In this document: piece after piece, positions 25,292 through 34,163 of the stretch
Position numbering within the stretch: the stretch's first letter is position 1
Layout: the number at the start of each line of letters is the position of its first letter
DNA from: Gammaproteobacteria bacterium
GTDB lineage: Bacteria > Pseudomonadota > Gammaproteobacteria > SZUA-140
Direction: 5' to 3'
Assembly: GCA_016712635.1 (NCBI GenBank)
Contig: JADJQS010000006.1
Coordinates: 124,001 to 188,000 of the forward strand
Length of the DNA stretch: 64,000 nt
The notes under the pieces: generated by a model
Databases searched by the model: none
Told to the model about the DNA's origin: nothing
Seen by the model: the letters and a program-made list of their open reading frames with translations, nothing else
Translations under genes and position numbers: made by a program

Positions 25292-25684
25292 GTGCCAAAT
25301 CAGCGGGTTCAGCGCAGGGTGGTCGCAGTGCTTGCCATGTTGGCGTTGTTGTTGCGACTGGCGATGCCCGTCGCCCTCGCCCAGAGCCATGCCGCCCATG
25401 CCGACCTGGGAGGGGGGGATCATGCCCCGTCTTCGGTGCTGGCGTCCGGGCACGACCACTGCTCGCCTGCTGCCGAACCCGTCGCTGTCAGCGGGGACGA
25501 CGCTGGCGGTTTCTGTGCTCATTGCGGGGGAGGCGCCTGCTGCATGGCCGGCTGTGTCCCCGTGATTGTTGACCCTGCCAGGCTCCTGCTGCCGCATACA
25601 GCGATGGTTTACCCGCCTCGCGATTTTGCCCTCCATCAGTCCTCTTCCGCCGAGTCGTTGTACCGCCCGCCAATACGCCTCTAG
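25292..25684 (+). CDS. Secreted His/Cys-rich protein upstream of copAB
   Basis: This 130-residue protein begins at a GTG (AAAGG upstream) and has a signal sequence (VAVLAMLALLLRLAMPVALA). The mature part is rich in His (SHAAHAD, GHDH) and holds six Cys (HDHC, FCAHC, ACC, GC), suggesting metal binding. It resembles DUF2946-type copper-associated proteins. Position directly before copA supports a role in copper handling in the periplasm. The longer frame would need a TTG start. Confidence 0.65.
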   Translation: MPNQRVQRRVVAVLAMLALLLRLAMPVALAQSHAAHADLGGGDHAPSSVLASGHDHCSPAAEPVAVSGDDAGGFCAHCGGGACCMAGCVPVIVDPARLLLPHTAMVYPPRDFALHQSSSAESLYRPPIRL

Positions 25685-25800
25685 ATCTGCATCGGTCTGC
25701 ATGCCGCGTCCTACGGGTGGCGGCATATCAACAGATTGGTTTTCGGGATCGGCCGTAACTCATGTGCCTTCCCGGTTCCTATTCGATCAGGGGGTCTGCG

Positions 25801-27645
25801 ATGTCCATCAAGTCAGTTGCACCCGGTCGCGGGTGCGTATCCCATGCACGCCGACGCTTTGTGCTCGGCGCTCTCTCGGCCGGGGCGCTGACCGTCGCCG
25901 GTCGCGCCGGCTGGGTCCGTGCGGGAACCACACCCTTCGACAATCAGATAACGTTATCCGGCAGGAGCTTCGACCTGGATGTTGGATACCTTCCGGTTGA
26001 CTTCACGGGGCGCGGGCGCGTCGCGACCGCGGTCAACGGCATGCTGCCCGCGCCGATCCTGCGCTGGCGGGAGGGCGACCGGGTGAACCTGCGGGTGACC
26101 AACCGCCTCGCCGTCGACACCTCCATCCACTGGCACGGGATCATCCTTCCCACGGATATGGACGGGGTGCCGGGATTGAGCTTCCACGGAATCCGTCCGG
26201 GCGAGACCTTCGAATACAGTTTCCAGGTTCGACAGAGCGGTACGTACTGGTACCACAGCCACTCCAACTTTCAGGAGCAGACCGGGTTGTATGGCCCCAT
26301 CGTGATCGACCCGCTGAGACCCGAGCCGTACGGCTATGACCGCGACTACGTAGTGATGCTGTCCGACTGGTCGGACGAAGAGCCGGGTGAGATTTTCGCC
26401 CGGCTGAAAAAGCACAGCGATTTCTACAATCAGAATCCGCGCACGGCCGTCGACCTGTGGGATGAAATCCGGGCGAAAGGCGTTGCCGCGGCATGGCGGG
26501 ACCGTGCCATGTGGAACGAGATGCGCATGAGCGACCGTGACCTCTCCGACGTGACGGGCTACACCTACACCTTCCTGATGAACGGCCGGACGCCCGCCGA
26601 TGGATGGACTGGAATGTTCCGGCCCGGCGAAAAGCTGCGTCTGCGATTCATCAACGGGTCCGCGATGACCTTCTTTGATGTCCGCATCCCCGGATTGAAG
26701 ATGACGGTCATCGCCGCTGACGGCCAGAACGTCGAGTCCGTGACCGTTGACGAATTTCGTATCGGCGTGGCCGAGACCTACGACGTTCTGGTCGAACCGG
26801 AGGGTGACAGCGCCTACACGATCTTCGCCCAGGCGATCGATCGTTCCGGCTACGCGCGCGGACTGATCACGCCCGATCCCGCGCTGCGCGCGGACGTACC
26901 TGCGCTGGATCCACTGCCGGTGCTTACCCATGCGGACATGGGCATGGCGCACGGCGGAGAGCACGCTGGACATGATGCGCACTCCATGGGGCACACCACG
27001 CATGGCATGGGTCACGAGGGCATGGAGGCGGACACGGGCGGAATGGACCACGGCATGCACGACGATGCAGGCGCCATGCCGTCCGCGCCGGAGATGGGCT
27101 CGGGACAGGCCGGGCATGGCAGCAGCAGCGACGTGCGGCATCCGCGCAGCGAGCGGGGACCGCAGACGGACATGCGTGCCGACGCCCCGCGTTATCGCCT
27201 GGAAGACCCGGGGCCTGGCCTGCGCGACAACGGGCGGCGCGTGCTGACCTACGCGGACCTGCGCAACCTGCGGGATACGCCGGATCCGCGTGAACCCGGG
27301 CGCGAGATCGAATTGCACCTGACCGGAAACATGAGCCGCTACATGTGGTCATTCGACGGCGTATCCTTCGCCGACGCGGAGCCGCTGCGCTTCGCGTACG
27401 GAGAACGGCTGCGCATCACCCTCGTCAATGACACCATGATGAGTCATCCGATCCACCTTCACGGCATGTGGAGCGACCTCGAGACCGGTGACGGCGACTA
27501 CCTCCCGCGCAAGCATACGGTTGTCGTGCAGCCGGGAGCGAAGCTCAGCTATCTCGTGAGCGCTGATGCGAAGGGGCGCTGGGCATACCACTGCCACTTG
27601 CTCTATCACATGATGGGCATGTTCCGCGAGGTCCGCGTCGATTGA
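25801..27645 (+). CDS. copA: CopA multicopper oxidase
   Basis: This 614-residue periplasmic oxidase is probably exported by Tat: the N-terminus has RRRFVLGALSAGALTVAG. Copper ligands are visible as HWHG (about residue 110), HSH (about 152), HPIHLHG (about 550) and HCHLLYHMMGM (about 600). A long Met/His-rich segment (HADMGMAHGGEHAGHD onward, about 377-445) is typical of CopA and can bind extra copper. It oxidises or sequesters Cu(I) and gives copper tolerance with CopB. ATG 25801 has GGGGG upstream; the frame extends further upstream without a start of equal quality. Confidence 0.95.
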   Translation: MSIKSVAPGRGCVSHARRRFVLGALSAGALTVAGRAGWVRAGTTPFDNQITLSGRSFDLDVGYLPVDFTGRGRVATAVNGMLPAPILRWREGDRVNLRVTNRLAVDTSIHWHGIILPTDMDGVPGLSFHGIRPGETFEYSFQVRQSGTYWYHSHSNFQEQTGLYGPIVIDPLRPEPYGYDRDYVVMLSDWSDEEPGEIFARLKKHSDFYNQNPRTAVDLWDEIRAKGVAAAWRDRAMWNEMRMSDRDLSDVTGYTYTFLMNGRTPADGWTGMFRPGEKLRLRFINGSAMTFFDVRIPGLKMTVIAADGQNVESVTVDEFRIGVAETYDVLVEPEGDSAYTIFAQAIDRSGYARGLITPDPALRADVPALDPLPVLTHADMGMAHGGEHAGHDAHSMGHTTHGMGHEGMEADTGGMDHGMHDDAGAMPSAPEMGSGQAGHGSSSDVRHPRSERGPQTDMRADAPRYRLEDPGPGLRDNGRRVLTYADLRNLRDTPDPREPGREIELHLTGNMSRYMWSFDGVSFADAEPLRFAYGERLRITLVNDTMMSHPIHLHGMWSDLETGDGDYLPRKHTVVVQPGAKLSYLVSADAKGRWAYHCHLLYHMMGMFREVRVD

Positions 27646-27656
27646 GGAGATGTGTC

Positions 27657-28373
27657 ATGAAGAGATATGAAAGGCTGCCCGTATTACTCGTCTCCCTGTG
27701 GCTGGCCCCCGCCGGCGCCGGCGTGCACGCGCACATGGATGACGATCCGGTGCTGGGAAAATTCATGGTCGACGCGTTAGAGATGCGCGAGATGGAGGGA
27801 GACAACCCGGTGAGATGGGACGTTGAGGCGTGGCTGGGGCGGGATCTCCGGAAACTGTGGCTTAAGACCGAAGGCAGGCGCAGCGACGGCACGACGAATG
27901 CGGCTGATATTGAACTGCTGTACAGCCGCGCCGTGGCCCCCTATTGGGACGTGCAGGCCGGATGGCGCGCGGACATCGAGCCGGATCCGCGCCGCGACTG
28001 GCTGGCGCTCGGCCTGCGCGGGACGGCGCCATATCACATCGAGATCGACGCCGCGCTGTTCGTGGGTGAGGCCGGGCGTACCGCGCTGCGCTTCAAGGCC
28101 GAATACGAACTGAGGCTCTCGCGCCGGCTGATCCTGGGCCCGGAACTGGAGGCGAACGCCTACGGTGAGGATGATCCCGCGCTCGGCATCGGTTCGGGGC
28201 TATCGTCTGTGCAGGGTGGATTGCGCCTGTTTTACCAGGTCACGCGACAGTTCTCCCCGTATGTCGGGATCGAAGGGCGCAGGCGGTTCGGCGCGACAGA
28301 GGATTTCGCCCGTTCCGGTGACCGGCGGACCGACGATGCCTGGCTGCTCGCGGGTGTGCGCGCCTGGTTTTGA
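27657..28373 (+). CDS. copB: CopB, outer-membrane copper resistance protein
   Basis: This 238-residue protein has a signal sequence (MKRYERLPVLLVSLWLAPAG) and a series of amphipathic beta strands ending in WLLAGVRAWF, as expected for a small outer-membrane barrel. Key family features are DDPVLGKFMVDALE and ELLYSRAVAPYWDVQAGWR. ATG 27657 is preceded by GGAG and starts twelve bases after the copA stop, so copA and copB are one operon. The Met/His-rich N-terminal extension of some CopB proteins is absent. Confidence 0.92.
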   Translation: MKRYERLPVLLVSLWLAPAGAGVHAHMDDDPVLGKFMVDALEMREMEGDNPVRWDVEAWLGRDLRKLWLKTEGRRSDGTTNAADIELLYSRAVAPYWDVQAGWRADIEPDPRRDWLALGLRGTAPYHIEIDAALFVGEAGRTALRFKAEYELRLSRRLILGPELEANAYGEDDPALGIGSGLSSVQGGLRLFYQVTRQFSPYVGIEGRRRFGATEDFARSGDRRTDDAWLLAGVRAWF

Positions 28374-28403
28374 GCGAGACATGCGCCGGGACGCGCAGTG
28401 AGG

Positions 28404-30170
28404 CTAATCCCGCTTTCCGTCGCTGCCGTTGGCCTGCAGGGTTTCCATCAGGGCGATCTGCAGGCGGGAATGGAACCGGATCAGCTTGCGTCCCAGCACG
28501 ATGCCGAGCAGCGTGACCGCTGAACCGGTCAGGACGAGCAGCTCGAGCGGCGGCAGGATGCTCGAACTCAGCGCGCCGATCAGAAGCAGGAACAGCATCA
28601 TCGAGAGCAGCGGGATGAGTTCGGAGAGGATTTCACGCACCTTGGCCGTGTGCTTGCCGGCGAGTGATTCCCGCACGCCGGTCTCTGCCAGCAGCATGCT
28701 GAGCGCCTTCAGCTTGCGGTAGGCGGCCACCAGAAACGGCAGCGACAGGATCAGCGCCACAGCCCACAGCACAGTGCGCTGATAGCGTTCGCCCAGTTCC
28801 GAGGTGCCGAGCCACGAGGAGAGCGGATCGGCGAAGTAGGCCATGCCGAAGAAGGCGGCCGCGATGATCATCACATTGACCGCGACATGCGCCACGATGC
28901 GCCACACCATGGCCGCCAGCACGGCGCGGTCGCCACGGGGCTGGATGCTTTGCAGCCACTCAGTGTAAAGGGGGAGGGAATTGCGCAGCGTGTATGGCAC
29001 GCGGCGCGCCAGCAGGTCCGCCAGCGGATCGGAGGCGCGTATGAGGTACGGCGTCAGCAGGGTGGTGATCGCCGAGACGGCGACTGCGATCGGGTAGAGG
29101 AAATCGCTCGTCACCTGCAGGCTGATACCGAGGGCGGCGATGATGAAGGAGAATTCACCGATCTGAGCCAGCCCCATCCCGACGCGCAGTGAGGTTCTGC
29201 CGTCATTGCCGGCGACGAAGGCGCCCATCGTGCAGGTGGCGACCTTGCCGATTACCACCGCCAGGGTGATGACGGCGACCGGCAGTGCGTAATCGATCAG
29301 CACCTTCGGGTCGAGCAGCAGGCCCACTGCGACGAAGAATATCGCGCTGAACATGTCCCGCACCGGCTCGATGAGCCGCTCGATGCGTTTGAGTTCGCGC
29401 GCCTCGGCAATGATCGCGCCGATCATGAAGGCCCCGAGGGCGACGCTGTAATCCAGCCTTATCACCAGCAGGCAGAAGCCGAAACACAGGCCGAGAACCG
29501 TGACCAGCAGCATCTCGTCGCTGTCGAAACGCGCCACATAGGCGAGCAGGCGCGGCACCAGCAGCAGGCCTATGACCACCGAGGCCACCATGAATACCGA
29601 CAGGCGCGTCAGCGTGCCAGCCATCTGGCCGATGTCCATCGATCCCGACAGGGCCAGGCTCGAGAGCAGCGCGATGATGGCGATGGCGAGGATGTCCTCC
29701 ACGATCAGGATGCCGAGGATCAGGTGCGCGAAGCGCTGATGCTTGAGCTTCAGGTCTTCCAGCGCCTTGACGATGATCGTGGTGGAGGAGATCGCGAGCA
29801 TCGCCCCGAGGAACAGCGCGTCCATGGATTGCCAGCCGAAGAAGCGTCCGATCTCGTAGCCGATCCAGATCATCAGCACGATCTCGGCCAGGGCCGCCGC
29901 CAGCGCGGTCATCCCCACCTGGCGCAGCCGGCGCAGGCTGAACTCCAGTCCGAGCGAGAACATCAGGAAGATCATGCCGAGCTCGGCCAGCATGTTTATG
30001 GTGGCCTGTTCCGTGATGAGCGGGAACGGCGGCGTGTGGGGGCCGATGATCACCCCCGCCAGGATGTAGCCGAGGACCACCGGCTGCTTGAGGCGGTGGA
30101 ACAGCACGGTGATCACGCCGGCGATAAGCATGATGACCGCGAGATCCTGGATAAAATTGACGGTGTGCAC
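28404..30170 (-). CDS. Kef-type monovalent cation/proton antiporter
   Basis: A CPA2-family integral membrane protein with about 12 hydrophobic helices. VVLGYILAGVIIGPHTPP and FLMFSLGLEFSLRRLRQVG are diagnostic. It lacks the TrkA-N/KTN nucleotide-binding domain after the membrane part, so it is not a full KefB/C. The start is unclear: GTG 30170 (VHTVNFIQDLAVI) aligns best with family N-termini and gives 588 residues; ATG 30239 or 30296 would add a non-homologous tail. It is likely to exchange K+ or Na+ for protons. Confidence 0.85.
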   Translation of the reverse strand: MHTVNFIQDLAVIMLIAGVITVLFHRLKQPVVLGYILAGVIIGPHTPPFPLITEQATINMLAELGMIFLMFSLGLEFSLRRLRQVGMTALAAALAEIVLMIWIGYEIGRFFGWQSMDALFLGAMLAISSTTIIVKALEDLKLKHQRFAHLILGILIVEDILAIAIIALLSSLALSGSMDIGQMAGTLTRLSVFMVASVVIGLLLVPRLLAYVARFDSDEMLLVTVLGLCFGFCLLVIRLDYSVALGAFMIGAIIAEARELKRIERLIEPVRDMFSAIFFVAVGLLLDPKVLIDYALPVAVITLAVVIGKVATCTMGAFVAGNDGRTSLRVGMGLAQIGEFSFIIAALGISLQVTSDFLYPIAVAVSAITTLLTPYLIRASDPLADLLARRVPYTLRNSLPLYTEWLQSIQPRGDRAVLAAMVWRIVAHVAVNVMIIAAAFFGMAYFADPLSSWLGTSELGERYQRTVLWAVALILSLPFLVAAYRKLKALSMLLAETGVRESLAGKHTAKVREILSELIPLLSMMLFLLLIGALSSSILPPLELLVLTGSAVTLLGIVLGRKLIRFHSRLQIALMETLQANGSDGKRD

Positions 30171-30431
30171 GCTGTTGTCGAGCTCGTCCTGTCGTGTCGT
30201 TTCAGTCGCGTCGAGGACGCAGCTGCGAGGCCGATTCATTATGACAGTAACGGTAACAGCCCGGAAATCATCCGCACCGTCCGGCTGGCGAGGCATGACG
30301 CGCTGGATAAATGACGGTCTACTGGGCCATACTTGCGGGGGGCAGGATTACCCCGCCGCCGCGCCGGAACGCGGCCGTTAACACCAGCCGATATTCATCC
30401 GATTCGGATTCGATCAGGCAGCGGACATGCG

Positions 30432-32618
30432 ATGACCGTTCCCAGCAGAAATGATTCCTGTCCCTGCGGCAGTGGCAGGAAATACAAGAAATGCTGCATG
30501 GATAAGGCGAGGGTGGCGTTCGCTCCGGCGGAGGGAGGCGCAGCCCGACTGGTCGAATCCGCAGCTGAGCACCGCAGGCAAGGCCGGTTGGCGCAGGCAG
30601 AGGTTGCCTGTCGCCAGGCGCTGGCGGCTGACCCGGAGCGGCCCGATGCCTTGCACCTGCTCGGCCAGCTCGCCGCCGAGGCGGGACAGCACCGGCTGGC
30701 GGCTGAACTGATCGAACGCGCCGTCAGCAGGAACGGATCGAACGCCGGCTATTACAACGATCTGGGTCTGGCCTATGGTGCAATGAACCGGCTCGACCGG
30801 GCGGCGGCCTCTTATCAGCATGCACTGGCGCTGCAACCCGATCACTTCGGCGCGCAGGTGAATCTCGCCTGCGCCTGTGCCGCTCTGGGCAGGCAGGACG
30901 AAGCGGCGGAAGGTTTCCGCAAGGCATTGGTACTGAGGCCGGACTCGGAGGTTGCGCACTTCAATCTGGGCAATACCTGTTACACCCTGGGCCGGTTCGA
31001 TGACGCCGTGGCGAGCTACCGGGCGGCGCTGGCATTGAAGCCGGACTATCATGAGGTTTACGTCAACCTGGCTAACGCCTATATCGACCAGGGCAAGCCG
31101 GAGGAGGCCGCGGCCTGTTGCAGGCAGGCGATCGCGCTCAATCCTGGTAGTGCGATCGCGCACTACAACCTGGGTCTTGCCTGTTTCAATCAGGGAAAGC
31201 TGGACGACGCGGCGGCCAGCTATACGGAGGCGCTGGCGCGGAAGCCGGATTATGTCGGCGCGCTGGTGAACCTGGGTCTCGTCTATATCAACCTGGGCAG
31301 GCTGGAGGACGCCGCGGCCTGTTACCGGAAGGCGTTGCAGATCAAGCCCGATTCCGCGCTGGCGCACAGCACCCTGCTGTTCACCATGCTCTTTCAGCCA
31401 AGTTTTTCTCCGCAGGCGATCTTCGAGGAACATCATCGATTCGCGCAGCGGTGCGAATTACCGCTCAAGCCACGCTGGCGCCCGCACGGTAATTCCCGCG
31501 ATCCCGATCGACGCCTGAAAGTGGGTTACGTCTCCGCGGATTTCCGCCGTCACTCCGTCGCCCATTTCATCGAGCCGATCCTGGCCTGTCACGACAAGAC
31601 ACAGGTAGAGGTCTATTGTTATTACAATCACACCAGGTACGACGACGTGACGCGCCGCATCGCGGCGTGCGCCGATCACTGGACCCCCTGCAAGGGCCTG
31701 TCGGATGAACAGCTCGCGGAGCGCGTGCGCGCGGACGGCATCGATATCCTGGTGGACCTCGCCGGACACACCATGGACAATCGCCTGCTGACCTTTGCGC
31801 GCAAGCCGGCGCCGGTACAGGTGACCTACCTCGGATATCCCGCGACCACGGGGCTGACCGCGATGGATTACCGCCTGACCGCGTGTGAGGTCGATCCTCC
31901 CGGCCAGGAATCGTGGCACAGCGAGGCACTGTACCGCCTGCCCCGCAGTCTGTGGTGCTACCGGCCGCCCGCCGACCGGCCCAAACCCGCGGGGCGTCCG
32001 CCCTCTGCGCGGTTCGGCGCGGTCACGTTTGGATCGCTCAATGCATTCGCAAAGATATCCGCCGAAACGCTCGCCGTATGGGGCGATATCCTGCACGAAA
32101 CCCCCGGCTCGCGCCTTCTGATGACCAGCGTACCGGAAGGCTCGATGCGGCAATCCCTCCAGGAACGCTTCGCCGCGCGCGGTATCGAACCGCAGCGGCT
32201 GATCCTGCGGGGCAGGGTGCCGGGCGATCAGTACCTGGAGCTGCTCGGTCAGGTCGATATCGCCCTCGACCCGTTCCCCTACAACGGCACGACCACCACC
32301 TGTGAAACCCTGTGGATGGGCATCCCCGTGGTCACGCTCACCGGCATCAGCTCGGTGTCCCGCTCGGGACATGCCTTGCTGAAATCCGTCGGACTGGGAG
32401 AATTGGCGGCCGCGGACACGCGCGCCTATGTGGAAATCGCCACCGGGCTGGCCGTCGATCAGGATCGGCTGGCCGGGTTGAGGTCGGGTCTGCGGCAGTG
32501 GATGATGGCATCCGCCCTGCGTGACGAGACCGGTATCACCCGCGACCTGGAGGCGGCCTATCGGACCATGTGGTATACTTGGTGTACTTCAAAATCGGAT
32601 CACATCTCCGGCGCGTGA
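30432..32618 (+). CDS. SEC-C/TPR/O-GlcNAc-transferase-like protein 1
   Basis: This 728-residue protein starts with a SEC-C zinc motif (CPCGSGRKYKKCC; ligands C10, C12, C21, C22). About eight TPR repeats follow (residues 40-315), for example YYNDLGLAYGAMNRLDRAAA. The C-terminal half is a GT41/SPINDLY-type domain: LKVGYVSADFRRHSVAHF, DILVDLAGHTMDNRLLTFA, and the donor-binding DPFPYNGTTTTCETLWMGIP. Such enzymes transfer GlcNAc or other sugars to protein Ser/Thr or Asn. It is the first of three paralogues here, separated from the second by an FkbM methyltransferase gene. Confidence 0.88.
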   Translation: MTVPSRNDSCPCGSGRKYKKCCMDKARVAFAPAEGGAARLVESAAEHRRQGRLAQAEVACRQALAADPERPDALHLLGQLAAEAGQHRLAAELIERAVSRNGSNAGYYNDLGLAYGAMNRLDRAAASYQHALALQPDHFGAQVNLACACAALGRQDEAAEGFRKALVLRPDSEVAHFNLGNTCYTLGRFDDAVASYRAALALKPDYHEVYVNLANAYIDQGKPEEAAACCRQAIALNPGSAIAHYNLGLACFNQGKLDDAAASYTEALARKPDYVGALVNLGLVYINLGRLEDAAACYRKALQIKPDSALAHSTLLFTMLFQPSFSPQAIFEEHHRFAQRCELPLKPRWRPHGNSRDPDRRLKVGYVSADFRRHSVAHFIEPILACHDKTQVEVYCYYNHTRYDDVTRRIAACADHWTPCKGLSDEQLAERVRADGIDILVDLAGHTMDNRLLTFARKPAPVQVTYLGYPATTGLTAMDYRLTACEVDPPGQESWHSEALYRLPRSLWCYRPPADRPKPAGRPPSARFGAVTFGSLNAFAKISAETLAVWGDILHETPGSRLLMTSVPEGSMRQSLQERFAARGIEPQRLILRGRVPGDQYLELLGQVDIALDPFPYNGTTTTCETLWMGIPVVTLTGISSVSRSGHALLKSVGLGELAAADTRAYVEIATGLAVDQDRLAGLRSGLRQWMMASALRDETGITRDLEAAYRTMWYTWCTSKSDHISGA

Positions 32619-32719
32619 TGCAGGGCATCACGCGGACAAGGAGATGACATGCGGGCCAGTCCGCACAACGGGGCACCGCAGAACTCCGGATCACGTACTA
32701 CAAATATTTCGCGCCCGTC

Positions 32720-34126
32720 ATGACAATCATCCGCCCGGACAGCCACGCAACCCATGAAATCGTCGGCCAGGTGAAGATCTGCTGCCCGGTCGGCTACCGT
32801 TTCATGACCCCCTACATCCTGAACGAGCAGCAGGACTGGTTCGAGGACGAGATCAAATTTCTGCGCGAGATCGTACGGCCGGATACGAAGTTCATCGACA
32901 TCGGGGCGAACTACGGCCTGTATTCCCTGTCCATTGCCAGACTCTGCCCGGACGGGCATGTGTGGTCCTATGAGCCGGGCAGCGAGACGGCGGGCTATCT
33001 CAACGAGAGCATAGGCGTCAATCAGATCCACAACATGACCCTGATCAACAAGGCACTCTCCAACAAGGCGGGGATGGGCCGGCTGTCTAACGGCGACAAT
33101 TCCGAGCTCAACGCCCTGACCGACGCCAACGACCAGGGCCGCGGCGAGCAGGTTGAGCTGGCCACGCTGGATTCCGAAGGCGCGCTGCACGACTGGAGCG
33201 GCGTCGATCTCGTCAAGATCGACGCCGAGGGACATGAACTCCAGGTTATGGAGGGAGGGGTCCGGTTCTTCACCACCGCCTCGCCCCTGGTGATGTGCGA
33301 GATCAAGGCCGGCGTGAACATCGACCTCGTCCCCGTCAGTTATCTTATCTCGCACGGCTACAGATCCTACCGGGTGATCCCGGGACTGCAGGCGCTGGCG
33401 CCGCAGGATATCAACGGCCAGATCGACGGATTCCAGCTGAACACCTTCTGCTGCAAGGCGGATCGCGCCGCCGTACTGTCATCGCAGAACAGGCTGGTGA
33501 TGAGTCCGGGATCATCCCAGGCGGCCGCCGCGCCGTCGGCCGCCTGGCCGGAATTTCTGCGCGGGTTCCCCTACGGCAGGGCGCGCGTCGACGAATGGCT
33601 GGACAGGACCTCGAAGAATCCCGAGGACACGTGGCGGGATTATGAAACGGCATTGAACCTCTATGCCGTGTCGCGCTCCGCTGATCAGGACATCACCACT
33701 CGCTTCGATGCGCTGTCCGCCAGTTACGTGATCCTGGAGAGGCTGGTGCAGCAGCGCGCAAGTCTGCCCCGCCTGTTGTCGTTCGCCCGCGTTGCTGCGG
33801 ATTTTGGCCTGAGGGTGAATGCAGTGCAGGCGCTCGCATTCTTCCTGAAGTCGATCCAGCAACACATCGGGGAACTGATCGCGGGAGAGCCGTATCTGTC
33901 CCCGTCCAGCGAATATGAGCGGATCCTGCCCGGCCTGGTGCCGCAGAACTGGGCAGTCACCTCGGCGCTGGATGCCTACGAGAAATTCCGGAGCTACTCC
34001 AGTTACTTCTCCGCGCCCGACCAGACCCTGCAGATCGTCGGCGAGATCAACCGGCTCGGGTATTCCACTCCCGGCATGGAAAGAAGGGCTGAACTGGCCC
34101 GCCGCAGAATGAACCGCAGCATCTGA
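32720..34126 (+). CDS. FkbM-family methyltransferase with C-terminal extension
   Basis: This 468-residue protein has an FkbM SAM-dependent methyltransferase domain with the SAM-binding motif FIDIGANYGLYS (about 56-67), YEPGSET and DLVKIDAEGHE. FkbM enzymes methylate hydroxyls, often on sugars. After about residue 260 a roughly 200-residue region of unknown fold follows. It is placed between the first and second TPR/GT41 genes, suggesting that it methylates a glycan made by them; that is inference. The ATG at 32720 has no strong ribosome-binding site. Confidence 0.85.
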   Translation: MTIIRPDSHATHEIVGQVKICCPVGYRFMTPYILNEQQDWFEDEIKFLREIVRPDTKFIDIGANYGLYSLSIARLCPDGHVWSYEPGSETAGYLNESIGVNQIHNMTLINKALSNKAGMGRLSNGDNSELNALTDANDQGRGEQVELATLDSEGALHDWSGVDLVKIDAEGHELQVMEGGVRFFTTASPLVMCEIKAGVNIDLVPVSYLISHGYRSYRVIPGLQALAPQDINGQIDGFQLNTFCCKADRAAVLSSQNRLVMSPGSSQAAAAPSAAWPEFLRGFPYGRARVDEWLDRTSKNPEDTWRDYETALNLYAVSRSADQDITTRFDALSASYVILERLVQQRASLPRLLSFARVAADFGLRVNAVQALAFFLKSIQQHIGELIAGEPYLSPSSEYERILPGLVPQNWAVTSALDAYEKFRSYSSYFSAPDQTLQIVGEINRLGYSTPGMERRAELARRRMNRSI

Positions 34127-34163
34127 ATCAGCAGCCTTGCCCTTGCCGGCGGCGACAGGCGGG

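Noticed and set aside
28404..30296. Full KefB/KefC with a regulatory domain
   Set aside because: The protein ends after the membrane part and a short tail; no TrkA-N nucleotide-binding motif is present.
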